DNA from: Piromyces finnis
Lineage: Eukaryota > Neocallimastigomycota > Neocallimastigomycetes > Neocallimastigales > Neocallimastigaceae
Assembly: GCA_002104945.1 (NCBI GenBank)
Contig: MCFH01000004.1
Location: 517,001 to 581,000, forward strand
DNA: 64,000 nt
Direction: 5' to 3'
In this document: one piece after another, positions 1 through 26,757 of the stretch
Layout: each line of letters starts with the position of its first letter
Numbering within the stretch: the first letter of the stretch is position 1
Program-made: the position numbers and the translations under genes
The notes under the pieces: model-generated
The model's database searches: none
What the model was told of the DNA's origin: nothing
The model's input: the letters and a program-made list of their open reading frames with translations, nothing else

Positions 1-86
1 GAATATAATAAATAATAATAAATATAATACGATAATGAAAAGAATTACTAATAGATGTTTTGGTAAATTTTCTTTTATAACAATAG

Positions 87-1731
87 AGTTGTATGTGACG
101 AAGATCCAGAAGATAAGAGTATTACAACTGAATCTTTCTTAAAGATGCCAGTTAATATTTCTAGTGGTAGTAAGTATTATAAAATAATTTTTTTCAAGCA
201 ATTAAAAAAAAAAAAAGAGTTAAAAAAGGTAATTAATTTCTATTTTATTAAATGATTATAAATACTATTATTAAAATTTTAATGTTTACAGTTTCAACTT
301 ATATGTTATCTGAAATTGAAAACGTAAGTATAGATATTAATCATATAAGGCATTAAAAAATTTTCGATATTAAAATATATAAAAAACAATTATACTAAAA
401 AAAATACTAATGGAATAATGGAAATGGTTTTTATAAATAATAAAAAAAAAAAACAGAGTTTAACTCAACAAATTGAAAAGTTTTCTGAAAAACTCAACAA
501 GCAAGCTATGTATACAAAGAAATCTAAAATTAGTAGACTTCCATCATACATTACTATTAACTTTATTCGTTTCCAATGGAAACAAACTGAACAAATTCGT
601 GCAAAGATTTTAAAGGTATTTTATCATTAAATATAAAAAAAGAATTAAATTAACAATGAAAATTTAATAAATTATAAATTATGATTTTTTTCAAGCGTGT
701 TAAATTCCCATTAGAATTAGATATGACACCATATTGTACTCCAGAACTTCAAGAAAAATTAAAGGTCGGTAAGGCCAAAATAAAGGAAATGCAAGACAAG
801 GAATTGGAAAAAAAGGTAATTCATCCTTTTTTACAGAAAAATAATATGTAATTTCTGAATTATAATATTATAAAAGAATAAAGATTATTTATTATAATTT
901 TTTTTTGTTTTTGTTAAATATATATATATATATATATGTATTATTTAGAAAAGAGAAAAGGCTTTAAAGGAAAACCCATTAGCTTTAAAGGACGAAGATG
1001 TTAAGATGGAAGATTCTAATAAAGAACAAAAGAAGCAATATGAAATTTACAGAGACTTAAACATAGACAACAGTTTAATAGAAGATGTTGGTTGTAATGT
1101 TTCTGGTCAAGTAAAAATCGAATAAAAAATTTTTTAAATATCAATATTATAATACTATATATAATAATATATATAATAATAATTAAAATATATATTATGA
1201 TTTAAAATTTTGTATTGTAGTATGATCTTGTTGCTGTTCTTACTCATATGGGTAGAAATGCTGATTCCGGTAAATCAATCACTAGAAATTAAAAACATAT
1301 TACACATCTCACTATTTATATCAGAAAATGTAATTTATTAAATATTAAAAAATAATTTTAAATTTAACAGGTCACTATATCGGTTGGGTAAGACAAGAAA
1401 CTACCGACAACTGGTGTAAGTTTTAATATTTAATTTTATTATAAATAGTATATAAATATATATAATAGTGTATTTTATATAAATCATAATAAATTAAAAT
1501 TATTCTTAAAAATTATATAGGGAAATTCGATGATGATAAGGTTACTGCTATTACCTCTGAAGATATTCCAAAGTTAGAAGGTGGTGGTGACTGGCACACT
1601 GGTAAATTTATAATTTCATTATAAATATATATATATTTGTATTTTAAATAATTATATTAATTTACACAACTATATATTAATTACTTTTAGCCTACATTTG
1701 CTTATACAAGGCTAAGGAATTAAAAGAATAA
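87..1731 (+). CDS. UBP6: Ubiquitin carboxyl-terminal hydrolase, Ubp6/USP14 type (3' part)
   Basis: C-terminal half of a proteasome-associated deubiquitinase; the gene starts upstream of the window. Exons read in frame: 87-169, 292-323, 457-615, 696-815, 949-1110, 1221-1269, 1371-1415, 1521-1601, 1691-1731. About 256 codons are present. Landmarks matching USP14 are SKISRLPSYITINFIRF, VKFPLELDM, the His box GHYIGWV (His at 1373-1375), KFDDDKV and GGGDWHTAYICLYKAK just before the stop. In this family the His and Asp of these boxes belong to the catalytic triad; the Cys box and the N-terminal ubiquitin-like domain that docks on Rpn1 must lie outside the window. Role known for the family: trimming ubiquitin from substrates at the 26S proteasome. 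Bases 1-86 are intron. Several introns are under 120 bases and donors are GTAAGT-like. Family assignment is very secure. Confidence 0.93.
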
Positions 1732-2474
1732 TTTAATCCGTTAAACAGTTAAAAAATATTAACAATAATATAAAAATAACAAAAATAAAAAAAAAATTAA
1801 AATTAAAATTGTTAATCTTTTTTAATATATAATGTAATTTACCTTTAAAAAAAAACTTTTAATAAAACATAAAATAAAAAAAAAAAAATAAAAAAAAAAA
1901 AGAATTTATCTATTTTTCAAAATAATAAAAATACCTAAAAATTAATGATTTGTTATTGTATGTTATGGATACTTTGTATATTTTTTAGAAATAGTTGGAA
2001 ACTATTAATAATAGTAATAAATAGTAAAAAATAAAAAAAATAAATAAAAAACTATATTATAATTTATATTTTAAAATTATATGCTCTTTTATTATAATGT
2101 ATTAATTTTACTTTTTATTTTTATTATTATTTAAATAACATAATGCTTAATGTTATAATAAATTAATAGATAAATAATACAATAATTTAAATAAAGATAT
2201 AAGCAAAAACTTGATATATATATGTATATATAAATTAAAGATAAAGGATTTAAAAATAATTTGGTATTTTAAATTATTTGTACTAAAAAATACAAGTACA
2301 TTTTCTTTAAAAACAAGAATATATTCTTGGAGATATAGACATTTATAAAGATATAATTAATATTATTTATATTTTCAAATAATTTATGTAATGTATGTAT
2401 TATTATTTATATAAAAATGATTTTTTAAAGAAATTTCTTTTGCAACAAAACTTTTGTGGGTTTTCCGATTAAAT
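1732..2474. other. Convergent intergenic spacer
   Basis: AT-rich spacer between the 3' ends of the UBP6 and dynein genes. It holds A- and T-homopolymer runs and must contain both polyadenylation regions. No coding potential was seen on either strand. Confidence 0.6.
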
Positions 2475-16952
<14,478 letters not shown>

Positions 16953-18412
16953 TTTCTTTATTATTAATTACTTTTCCTATAATAAAAATAATATAATTCT
17001 TTGGTATATGTATAAATATAAAAATATTTATATATTTATGTATTATTAATGTTATTAGATTTATATGTATATATATAATTTCGTGATTTATAACATCCAC
17101 TTACATTTTTTTAATAAAAAAAATAATTAAAAAAATACTTGTTTTATTAGATAATGTTTTAATAAAAATCTTTAGTTTTCAAAACATATCTTTTATATAG
17201 TATGATTTTTTTTTTTTTTTATAAATTAGTACTTATGTCTAAAACTATTTTAATTATTCAAAGAAGGTAAAAGTAAAAATTATAAATATATGTTAATAAA
17301 AAAAAATATTTTAATCTTTAATTTTCATATTAATAAATTCAGTAATGAACTTTATTTTAGTTTGTTTAATTTAATTAAATTATAAAACTTTTTAATTTTA
17401 TATATTATTGAATTTATGTTGAAGTTTAAAAAAAAGTTTACTGCTGTAACATTACAAATGCCAAAGATACAACTAGGAATCAAATTAAAAAAATTTATTT
17501 ATTTTAATTTTTAATTTATAAATTTTTTTGGAATTTTATTTTTTTTAAATTAAATTTTAATTAAATTTAATGAAAGGAAAAATTTTTTTATTTTATATTT
17601 TTTTATGTAAATAAATATTATAAATGAGTTTAAATAATAATTGGAATTAATATATCTTTACACGTTATTTATCATTTTCTTAAACATAACAAGTATAAAT
17701 GGTATATAAATATATACTTTACAAAAAAAAAAAAAGTATAATAATAAAAAGTAAAATTAAAAAAGGCAATATAAATTAATGTAAAAACAATCCTTCTTTA
17801 TATTTTAAAAAAAATATTTTTTAAATTATTAAATGTCATCTTTTTAGTTAATATTAATGTAATTGTTGTTTTTCTAAAAATAAAGTTTTTTTTTAAACAT
17901 TTAACTAAATAATAAAATAAAAAAAAAGTTTTATTTCCTTTTTAAATATTATATACAAAAAAACAAAAAACTTTTTTTTTTATTGTGATATTAATTTTTT
18001 ATTCTATTATAAATATTATTTAAAATAAAGGTGAGAAAAAAAAAATACATTTTTTAAATTTATTAAAAAAAAAATAAGATATACTATTGAAAAAAAAAAA
18101 AAAAAAAAAAAAATTGAAATTTAAAACTATACTTTTCCAAAAGAATTATTTAAAAAAAAAAAAAAAAAAAAAAGAATGGTTATAATATATAAATAACAAT
18201 TTATATTACTTTCTTAATTGTTAATTGTAAAAATAAAAAATAATAAATGTTTCGTCATTGTTGAGAAAATAAATTATATATTCAATTACTGTATGATTTA
18301 TATAACTATTATTTATATATATATATTATATATATTATTTTAGTTAATATATCTTTATTTTTAATTATTATAATGTTATTGTTGTTGTTGTTATTTATAT
18401 GTTTATTTATTT
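16953..18412. other. Intergenic spacer upstream of the dynein gene
   Basis: About 1.5 kb of A/T-dominated sequence with many A- and T-runs. It should include the dynein promoter (near 16953) and the 3' end of the nucleoporin gene. No conserved motif or gene was recognised. Confidence 0.6.
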
Positions 18413-20780
18413 TTATATACCAGAGTTAAAATTTGATTTGGTAAATGAACTTTTACTTGGGGTTGAACCATTTCCAAATCTAGAGTAAGATGTATCAAAA
18501 CCAAGTCCAGTATGTGAAGAACGTTTTGTAAGCTTTTGTATTCTTTCTTGTTCTATGGTAGCAGTATCATTTAATCTTGAAAGTTCTTGAATTTGTAAAC
18601 CAAGTTCAGTAGTAGATTGATCAATCCATTGTAATGAACATAAATGTCTATTTAAGATCTTAACAATTTGCCCTATCTATAATTCGTGAAGGGAAAATTA
18701 GTAATATTCTTACCTATAATTATATGTAATTTTATAAAAATATTTATTTATTTATTATTAGCTTACAGTATTTTCATCATCATCTTCTTCTTCAGCACCT
18801 CCCTTAGTACAATTAATTTCTTTAATCATATCACTAAGAGTATTACCAAGATCATCTAATTGCTTATTAAGGTTTTCAGCAGTATTATAAGCAGATTCTC
18901 TTTCTTCATCAGCTGGGTTTAACCTTTGATTTTATTAAAAATAAATATAAAAAATATATAAATATCATATGATATAATATAATTTAATTTGTTACTACTG
19001 TATAAAATTTACTTTCCACGTGGATCATTATTTGAATTATCAATTAATGGTAGTATTTTCTTTTCATATTCAGTTAATATGGAACTTAATTCAGTTTGTT
19101 GATTTTCAATATATTCTAAATTAGTATCAATTTCCTTTTGTATTTTTTCAGTTTCTTCAATTTGGGAATTCAAGTTGTATATCTTTATATATAGGCATAT
19201 TTAATTTTATTTTAAATATATACAATATTAAAAATTATTTTAAAAATTATTATGAAATGAGAAAAAAAATTATGCCATTAATATTTTAAATACTAAATAG
19301 TTTCAAAATGTATAATATTAATTAATAACATACTTGAGCACCATTTTGAATAATCATTTGATCCCATTTACCAACATTAACAGCAACCTTTTGGAATTCA
19401 GTGTGATAATGATTAAGTTCAGAAGTCCATTTATTTAAAATATCTTCCATAGTTTTATTTCTTAAAGCTGAAATGGTTGGTGGAGCAGTGGCTGCTGTAG
19501 TAGCTGCTGTAGATGTAGTAGTAGCAGTAGTGGTGGTGGTGGTAGCAGCAGTGGCTATTCATAAATAAATAAAATAATAATTATCATGAATATTAGTTTA
19601 TATTTAACGTTATTTATATAAATGACTTTAAAAAAAAATAATATTTACTTGATGTTCCAAATAATGGCTTAGTAGTAGCAGCAGTGGTGGCAGTAGTAGT
19701 GGCAGCAGTTGTTGTTTTACCAAAACTGAAACCTGAAGCAGCTGGAGCAGCAGTGGTGGCAGTAGTAGTGGCAGCAGTAGTTGTTTTACCAAAACTGAAA
19801 CCTGAAGCAGCTGGAGCAGCAGTGGTGGCAGTAGTAGTGGCAGCAGTAGTTGTTTTACCAAAACTGAAACCTGAAGCAGCTGGAGCAGCAGTGGTAGCTG
19901 GAGTAGTTGTAGCTGGTTTACTAAAACCAAAACCTGAAGCAGCTGGGGTAGCAGTAGTAGTAGTTGGGGTGGTAGCAGCTGGTTTGCCAAAACTGAAACC
20001 AGAGGCAGCTGGAGCAGCAGTAGTAGTAGCTGGGGTGGTAGCAGCTGGTTTACCAAAACTGAAACCAGAGGCAGCTGGAGTAGTGGAAGCAGCTGGAGTA
20101 GTAGCAGCTGGTTTGCCAAAACTGAAACCAGAGGCAGCTGGAGCAGCAGTAGTAGTAGCTGGGATGGTAGCAGCTGGTTTACCAAAACTGAAACCAGAGG
20201 CAGCTGGAGTAGTGGAAGCAGCTGGAGTAGTAGCAGCTGGTTTGCCAAAACTGAAACCAGAGGCAGCTGGAGCAGCAGTAGTAGCAGCTGGGGTGGTAGC
20301 AGCTGGTTTGCCAAAACTGAAACCAGATGATCCAGTTGATGTACTAGTACCAAATGATGGAGTTGCTGTTGTTGCTCCACTACCGAATAATCCAGTATTT
20401 TGGGTTGATGGAGTAGATGTATTAGCACCGAAGGATGAAGTTGTAGTTGATGCAGCTGTACTACCGAATAATCCAGTATTTTGAGTTGATGGGGTAGAAG
20501 TAGTAGTGGTTTGACTATTACCAAACTTAAATCCAGAAGCATTATTATTACTTCCACCAAAACTAAAGCCAGATGAATTTGAAGAAGCATTAGTACTTCC
20601 AAACATACCACCACCTGTACTTGAATTATTAGTATTAGTAGCACCTGAACCAAAACTAAAACTTGGCTTAGCTCCAGAGGAGTTAGCACCAAATCCAGTA
20701 GTATTATTGTTATTATTACCACCAAAGGAAAAAGAACTTTGGGTATTAGTGTTTGTATTGTTTCCAAAGGTGAAACTCAT
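18413..20780 (-). CDS. NSP1: FG nucleoporin NSP1/Nup62
   Basis: Central-channel nucleoporin. Exons: 20780-19649, 19554-19334, 19182-19013, 18923-18767, 18676-18413; phases close and give 647 residues. Residues 1 to about 377 are a Ser/Thr/Ala/Pro/Gly-rich region with many FSFG and GLFG-like repeats in units such as [13 protein letters not shown]; this is the disordered FG barrier that binds importins. The C-terminal part (about 410-647) is coiled coil and matches the Nsp1 C-domain: [33 protein letters not shown], then heptad-like helices. In the family this segment trimerises with Nup57/Nup54 and Nup49/Nup58. The FG region contains fresh tandem duplications (see repeats). The last residues are Ser/Asn/Lys-rich. 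The NSP1/Nup62 call is firm; the exact number of FG units may be affected by assembly of the repeats. Confidence 0.92.
19681..19887 (-). repeat. Three 69-bp tandem units in the NSP1 FG region
   Basis: Units start at 19681, 19750 and 19819 with a 69-base period (23 codons, containing GFSFGK followed by a Thr/Ala stretch). The copies are almost identical in DNA, which points to recent duplication. Confidence 0.9.
19981..20307 (-). repeat. 129-bp higher-order FG repeat (2.5 copies) in NSP1
   Basis: Units start at 19981, 20110 and 20239, a period of 129 bases (43 codons, two FSFGKPAAT modules with different linkers). The first two copies differ at very few positions, including one that changes Thr to Ile. 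Confidence 0.9.
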
Positions 20781-22522
20781 ATTGAATAAAATTTACTTTT
20801 CTTTAGTTATTTACAATTATGAAATTATTATTATTAAATTTAAATGTTATAGTATTGTATTATAATATAAATGAAAAATACATATATAAAAAAAAAGTTA
20901 GTACTTAATAATGATAATAACGATGATATTGGCTTAAATTCTATATATAAATTATTAATATTTTTAAATAGATAATCCATTGCTTTATATTGTTTGCTAA
21001 ATACATTTTTTATTTGATGAAAAAAAATTAAAGCTGTTGATAATTAAAGTTTTTTAATTCATTATTAAGTTTGAATGATATTTTTAATTAATTCAAAATT
21101 TATTTAAATTGTCGATAATAATTATATATTAATTGCACAATTTATTAAAATTATTTATTTGTTTATTATTTTTGTTTACATTTGTTAAAATAAGAATCAA
21201 AGGAGGAAATAGTATTTATTTATATAAATCCAAAATGAATTTTATGAAATAATTGGAAGAGAATTTTTGAAAATAGCTCTTCAATCTTAATTATACAACT
21301 ATATATATTGAAATAACTTTCTTTGATCTATTAGTGCCAAATTGATAAATATTTCAGTAATCATAATTGCAGTAATCAAAATTGAAAATAAATATTAATA
21401 AAGATAATCATAATTGTTAATACACCAAAGTTTTTAGATATAATCATTATATTGTTAAATAATAATAATTAATATATTATATAATTTGATTTCATTGTAT
21501 ATATTTTGTTATATATCGATTGGTATTATTCCATGAAACAAAAATAATTTATTATGAGATTTCCCATTAAAAAGACTATCGCCGTATTTCTTTTTATCAA
21601 TATCAATTTTATTAATATAATAGAGAATCATTTTAAAAAAAAAATATAGATGTAGTAAAGATATATATATTACTTTTTTTAAAAAAGAATATTAGAATTT
21701 ATAAAATTATTGAATAAATCAAGGTATAGAATAGGTCTAATGATTGATAAATGTTTGATATTTTCTTCCTTTTTATTATTATTATTATTTTTATAATAAA
21801 TATAAATTTAAAATAAGGTAAACTCTTGTAAAAATAATAAGAATAATAAAATTATTAAATATTAAAAAAAAATAATAATAAATTTTTTTTTTAATACTAT
21901 TTTTTTTTAAAAATTTTGACTATTAAATTTTTGTTAAAGTACATAAAGTTCATACATTTTAACAAATTTTAGCCAATCAATTATTTTTAAATGAGCAAAT
22001 TTAATATTTAAAATTTATAGTAAGTTTAGCTTTGACAATAGAATTTTAAACCACTTTATATAAGAAGGGCTAAAACTGTCTTTTTTTTTTTTTAACTATT
22101 GTAGTATTATTAAAGTATTATTCATTTTAGACTGATGCTTTTAATTTTAATTTGTTAGTGTTAAATGATGTTTTAAACTACATGATTTATACATATTTTT
22201 CTATTTTCCAAGCATAAATATAAAAGAATTACAATTTTCAATTGAACAAAGATAATATGAAAATAGAAATAAATTTCATTAAATTTCACAAAATTTCTTT
22301 TAAAAGATATTCAATAGAAACAGAATATAAAAAAATTAATATATATATAAATTATTAGATTTAATAAATTTAATAAATTAATCCTTTTTTTGTTTTTTTA
22401 GCTTTAACCCCAATTATTAAGAACTATTTATTTTATTAAAAGTTAATGTTTGATATACATTTTGTTTTTTTTTTTTTATCATTTTATACTTTAATGTGAA
22501 AAAAAAAAAATGAATTGTATTA
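20781..22522. other. Intergenic spacer upstream of NSP1
   Basis: About 1.7 kb of AT-rich DNA. It holds the NSP1 5' flank and the downstream region of the small coiled-coil gene. No open frame with a plausible start and splice pattern, no RNA gene and no repeat element was recognised. Confidence 0.55.
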
Positions 22523-23127
22523 TTACAAAAGAAATTCTTCGATAGTTTTTAAGGATTCTTGTATTTGTTTTCTTAAATAAAGTTGTATATATCAAATAAT
22601 AATAAAATTGAATAAGTTATAATTTATAAATTTAAAAAAAAAAAAAAAAAGTAAATTAATATTATAATTTAAAATTAAATATAATTCATACACTTTATCT
22701 GATAAGGCATATATCTTATTCATATCTTTATTTAAAGTGTCACATAATGTTATCATTCGTTCTGTCTGTTCCACGCTTTTACAAATATCATTATCAATTT
22801 TACTTGCAATGGTGTTTTGTACATGAATTGACTCTAAAGTACTTTGACTCATCTTAATAAAATAAAAGTTACATAATTTTACTAATTAAAGTATAATAAA
22901 AATAAAAAGATATATTTATTATTATAAAATCAACATACTGTAGCTAATTTATCTTGAAGTGATGAAACCATTCTATGAATTTCAATTGATATAGCCTCTG
23001 CATTTTTTTCTAAATTATCAATTAAATTTACGTCAAAGGGTATATTTTTACTAGAAGATTTTTCCTTATAAATAGAAGCTAATTCAAAGTTCTTATTATC
23101 CTTATTTAAATTAGAACTTGATGACAT
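22523..23127 (-). CDS. Small coiled-coil protein, possibly BORC subunit 6-like
   Basis: Three exons: 23127-22939, 22852-22692, 22571-22523, with donors GTATGT and GTATGA; phases close to give 132 residues. The N-terminal third is Ser/Asn/Lys-rich and probably disordered. The rest is predicted helix or coiled coil: LIDNLEKNAEAISIEIHRMV, then SKIDNDICKSVEQTERMI, then LNKDMNKIYALSDKVKQIQE. Size, helix spacing and the ending (CDTLNKDM..LSDKVKQIQ) resemble the C-terminal domain of BORCS6/lyspersin, a subunit of the BORC complex that positions lysosomes through Arl8. This is a visual match only; a SNARE-associated or BLOC-type subunit is also possible. It sits head-to-head with MYG1, 372 bases apart, so the two may share a promoter region. 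Confidence 0.6.
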
Positions 23128-23499
23128 TTTATTATTATTATAATTATAATTATTGCTTAATAATTAACAATTAATTTCTATATAAATTAATAAAAATAAT
23201 ACACAAAAGTTTAAATAAAATGTATATATATATATATATTATTCATTTATATATAATATATAAGAGAAAGTTTTTCAACTTTTATTTATCTATTTTACTT
23301 ACAAATAGGAATGATGTAGTAATATTTACAAGTTTACAAAATATTAATTTATTCTACATATACATATATACATATTTTATTAATATTTTTAAAAAAATAT
23401 ATATTTTCTATATAATTAATATCTTTTTTACTTTTAAAATTTAAATTTAAAAAAATTAAAATTTTATAAAAAATAAACCAATAAAATTTGAAAATCATA
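23128..23499. promoter_or_regulatory. Bidirectional intergenic region
   Basis: A 372-base AT-rich gap between the divergent start codons of the small coiled-coil gene and MYG1. It must hold both promoters, but no specific element could be picked out. Confidence 0.45.
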
Positions 23500-25040
23500 A
23501 TGAAAAAAAAAATGTAAAATCAAGAAGAAAAAAAAATATTTTTTTGTTTAATTTAGCAATAAATTAGTTCGATTATACAAACTTTAAATAAAAATGTAAC
23601 AAATACAGGAATATTATTAAATGTTAAATTTATTTATTAGTTTATTTATTTTTTTAAATAATATATCATATTAATAGTAACAACAACGTTATTTTTTTTT
23701 CAAGGGTCAGATTAGGTACTCACAGTGGTTCATTTCATGCTGACGAAACCTTAGCTACATTCTTCTTAACTTCCTTAGGTGATATACCTAAAAAAAATAA
23801 TAATAAGAATAATAATAGAAATATTTTTTACCTTCTTAATAATAATAAATAAATTTTATTCAATCTCTTTATATATAATAAATAGACGAATACAAGGATG
23901 CTGAAATTAGTTAGTATATTAATTGCAATTACTCATTCATTTAATTTCAATTTAATTCAATTTCTAAATCAATAATAATTTTAATGTAATAATTTATATA
24001 TCAAATAATCCAATAATATCAAAATTCCAACACAATAATCAAATAATAGTTAGAACAAGAGACCAAGATTTATTAAATGAACTCGATGTTGTTTACGATG
24101 TTGGTGGTGAATATAATCATGAAAAATTAAGGTAACCTTTTTTATTTAAAAAAAAAACGAATATAAAAATATATTATATATATACATATTCAAATAAATA
24201 AATAAAAAGTAATAATGCAAAAAAAAAAAAAAAAAAAAGGATAATATAAAATTAATTTAAAATTACTTTATATAATAAAAAAAGATATGATCATCACCAA
24301 AAAGGTTTTAACGAAACTTTTAGCGATGAATACACTACTAAATTATCTAGTGCTGGTTTAATTTACAAGCATTTTGGAAAAAGAATTGTCTCCAAGTTAA
24401 TAAATTGGGATATTAATGATCCAAAAACTGAAACTTTATATCAAAGATTATATAAAACTTTTGTTGAATGTGTTGACGGAAATGATAATGGTATTCCACA
24501 ATACGATACTGAAAGTAAGTTGATAAGATAATTTTTTTACAATAAAATATAATAAAACATATATATAATATATTATTATGAAAATATATTTCAGAAATTT
24601 TGTACAAGCTAATTAATTAATATATTATATTTAAATTATTATAATATATAAAACAAAATAAATATTTTTATTATTAAACAATATCAATAGTTAAGCCTTC
24701 TTACATGGACTCCACTAATATTGCCTCAAGAATTTCTCGTTTAAATCCAACATGGAATGGTGATAACTCCGAAGAAACTTATTACGTAACTATTTAATAA
24801 TTAATAATTGCTGAAAAAATAATAGGATAAAATATGAAATGGATAAAAAAGTATATTAATATAATTACAAACTTTTTTTTATCTAATTAAAATAAAATTA
24901 TAAATTATCATTGATCAATACTATTCTATATAAAAAAAAATAAACAGAAACAATTTATGAAAGGTGTTGAAGTAAGCATTATTAGTTATTTATTAGTTAT
25001 TTAATTTAATTATAAATTAATATAAAATATTAATAATACC

Positions 25041-25072
<32 letters not shown>

Positions 25073-25931
25073 TAGATAATGGGAACAGAATTTAAGGAAA
25101 TGCTTTTTGTCTGTGCTAATCAATGGATGCCAGCTAGAGATATTGTTGTTAACTCTATTAAAAAGAGGTATGAAACTTTATATACCTATAAAACTATTAT
25201 AAAGAATTATTAAAAATAATCAAAAATAATATTAATAATAATATTAATAATTAAACAAATAAAATGATAGATTTGAAGTAGATGAAAGTGGTTCCATTGT
25301 TGTTTTAGATAATTTCTGCCCATGGAAGGTAGTTTAAATAATAATAAATTATAGTAATAATTAAAATAATAATAAACTAATAATATATTTTAAATACCAT
25401 TATATTCAATTTAGGAACATCTTTTCATTATTGAAAAAGAATTAGGTATTAAGAAAAATGAATTACTTTACGTTGTATACCTTGACAATGGAAAGAGTTC
25501 CAGAGTTCAAGCTATTCCAGTAAATCCAAATAGTTTCACTTCAAGAAATCCACTTCCAGAAGTGTAATTTTTTAATTTTTTTTTAATTAATTTTTTAAAA
25601 ATATATATATATATATATATTTATAAATTTAAAAATATTAGCATTCCCATTTAATTAATATTTCTTTGATAAAATATAATAGATGGAGAGGTTTAAGAGA
25701 CGAAAAATTATCTGAAGCTTCCGGAATTCAAGATTGTATTTTTGTTCACAATACTGGTTTTATTGGTGGAAATAAAACTTTGTAAGTGATGAAATTACTT
25801 TTAATATTAAAAATATAATATATATATAATATATTTAAAACATATATTTAATAAAAAAAAACGAATATTAAATAAATTATAGGGAAGGAGCTATTGAAAT
25901 GGCCAAGAAAGCTTTAAAACTTAGAAAGTAA
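23500..25931 (+). CDS. MYG1: MYG1 family DHH-like 3'-5' RNA exonuclease
   Basis: Twelve exons: 23500-23513, 23705-23778, 23886-23909, 24050-24131, 24285-24514, 24691-24785, 24948-24971, 25076-25167, 25271-25328, 25415-25563, 25683-25781, 25883-25931; all phases close, 329 residues. The family (formerly UPF0160) is known as an RNA exonuclease of nucleus and mitochondria. Diagnostic motifs are GTHSGSFHADETLA, VDVGG-type YDVGGEYNHEKLRYDHHQ, CANQWMPARDIV and LPEVWRGLRDEKLSEASG, then CIFVHNTGFIGG near the end. The HxD- and DHH-type motifs are the metal-binding sites. Exon 1 is only 14 bases (MKKKM, codon split) and is chosen because the exon 2 frame has a stop upstream and no ATG; this start is the weakest part. 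The predicted N-terminus has no presequence. Exons 3 and 7 are 24 bases each. Confidence 0.88.
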
Positions 25932-25953
25932 TCCTTTAAATAGAAATTATAAA

Positions 25954-25984
<31 letters not shown>

Positions 25985-26757
25985 AAAGTTTTATTAAATT
26001 TTTTTTTCCATATAAGATCTAACCAACTTTCCCTCAGTACAAAAAGATATTAATAAATTAAAAAATTTAAATATATATATATATATATTTGATTGATTAT
26101 CTAGATATTTATATTTGTGTTTTTATTTTTATTTTTATTTTTATTTGTATTTGTATTTATATTTGTATTTGTATAATTTAATTTCAACTTTTATTATGCA
26201 TTGCATGTATAATATATTTTAGAAAAAAAAAGAAAATAATCCTATGATAAAAGAAAAGGATATTAAAAAGACAAAGAAAAAAAAAAAAAATTCAATTTTA
26301 TTTTTTTTATTCTGAATTTTATTTTATTTTATTTATATATAGGATTATTATGTATGATATGTTATTTTATTTGCAAAAATTGTTTTATATGTATTTTAAT
26401 TTATTTGTTTGTTTTACTATATATAATAAAAATGTTAATAAAATAAAATAAATAGATAAATCCTTAAATAAAAATAAAAAAGAAAAAAAAAGTGTTTATA
26501 ATTTGATTTTAAATATTATTATATAAAATATAATTGATATTAAAAAAAAAAAAAAGATATTTCTAATTAAATTGGATAGGAAAAAGAAAAAAAAAAAGTA
26601 TGTATATATATATATCTTTAATTATTTATGATAAAAAAAAATAATATAATGAATTTATGAATACTATCATTAATTATTTCATTTGTTATTATTATAATTA
26701 TTGTCTTGTTTTTTTTTTTGTAGGGGAGGAGAAAGAAGATGAAAAAAAAAAAAAAAA
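25932..26757. other. Convergent intergenic spacer
   Basis: About 0.8 kb between the 3' ends of MYG1 and the flippase gene. It contains A-runs, TATATA stretches and the hexanucleotide repeat at 26107-26176. No gene seen. Confidence 0.6.
26107..26176. repeat. (ATTTTT)/(ATTTGT) hexanucleotide repeat
   Basis: About 70 bases of six-base units alternating between ATTTTT and ATTTGT/ATTTAT, in the MYG1-flippase spacer. Confidence 0.8.

Noticed and set aside
19628-20767. Long alternative frames across the nucleoporin FG region, on both strands
   Set aside because: They are out-of-frame readings of the repeats; only the FSFG frame continues into the Nsp1 coiled-coil exons.
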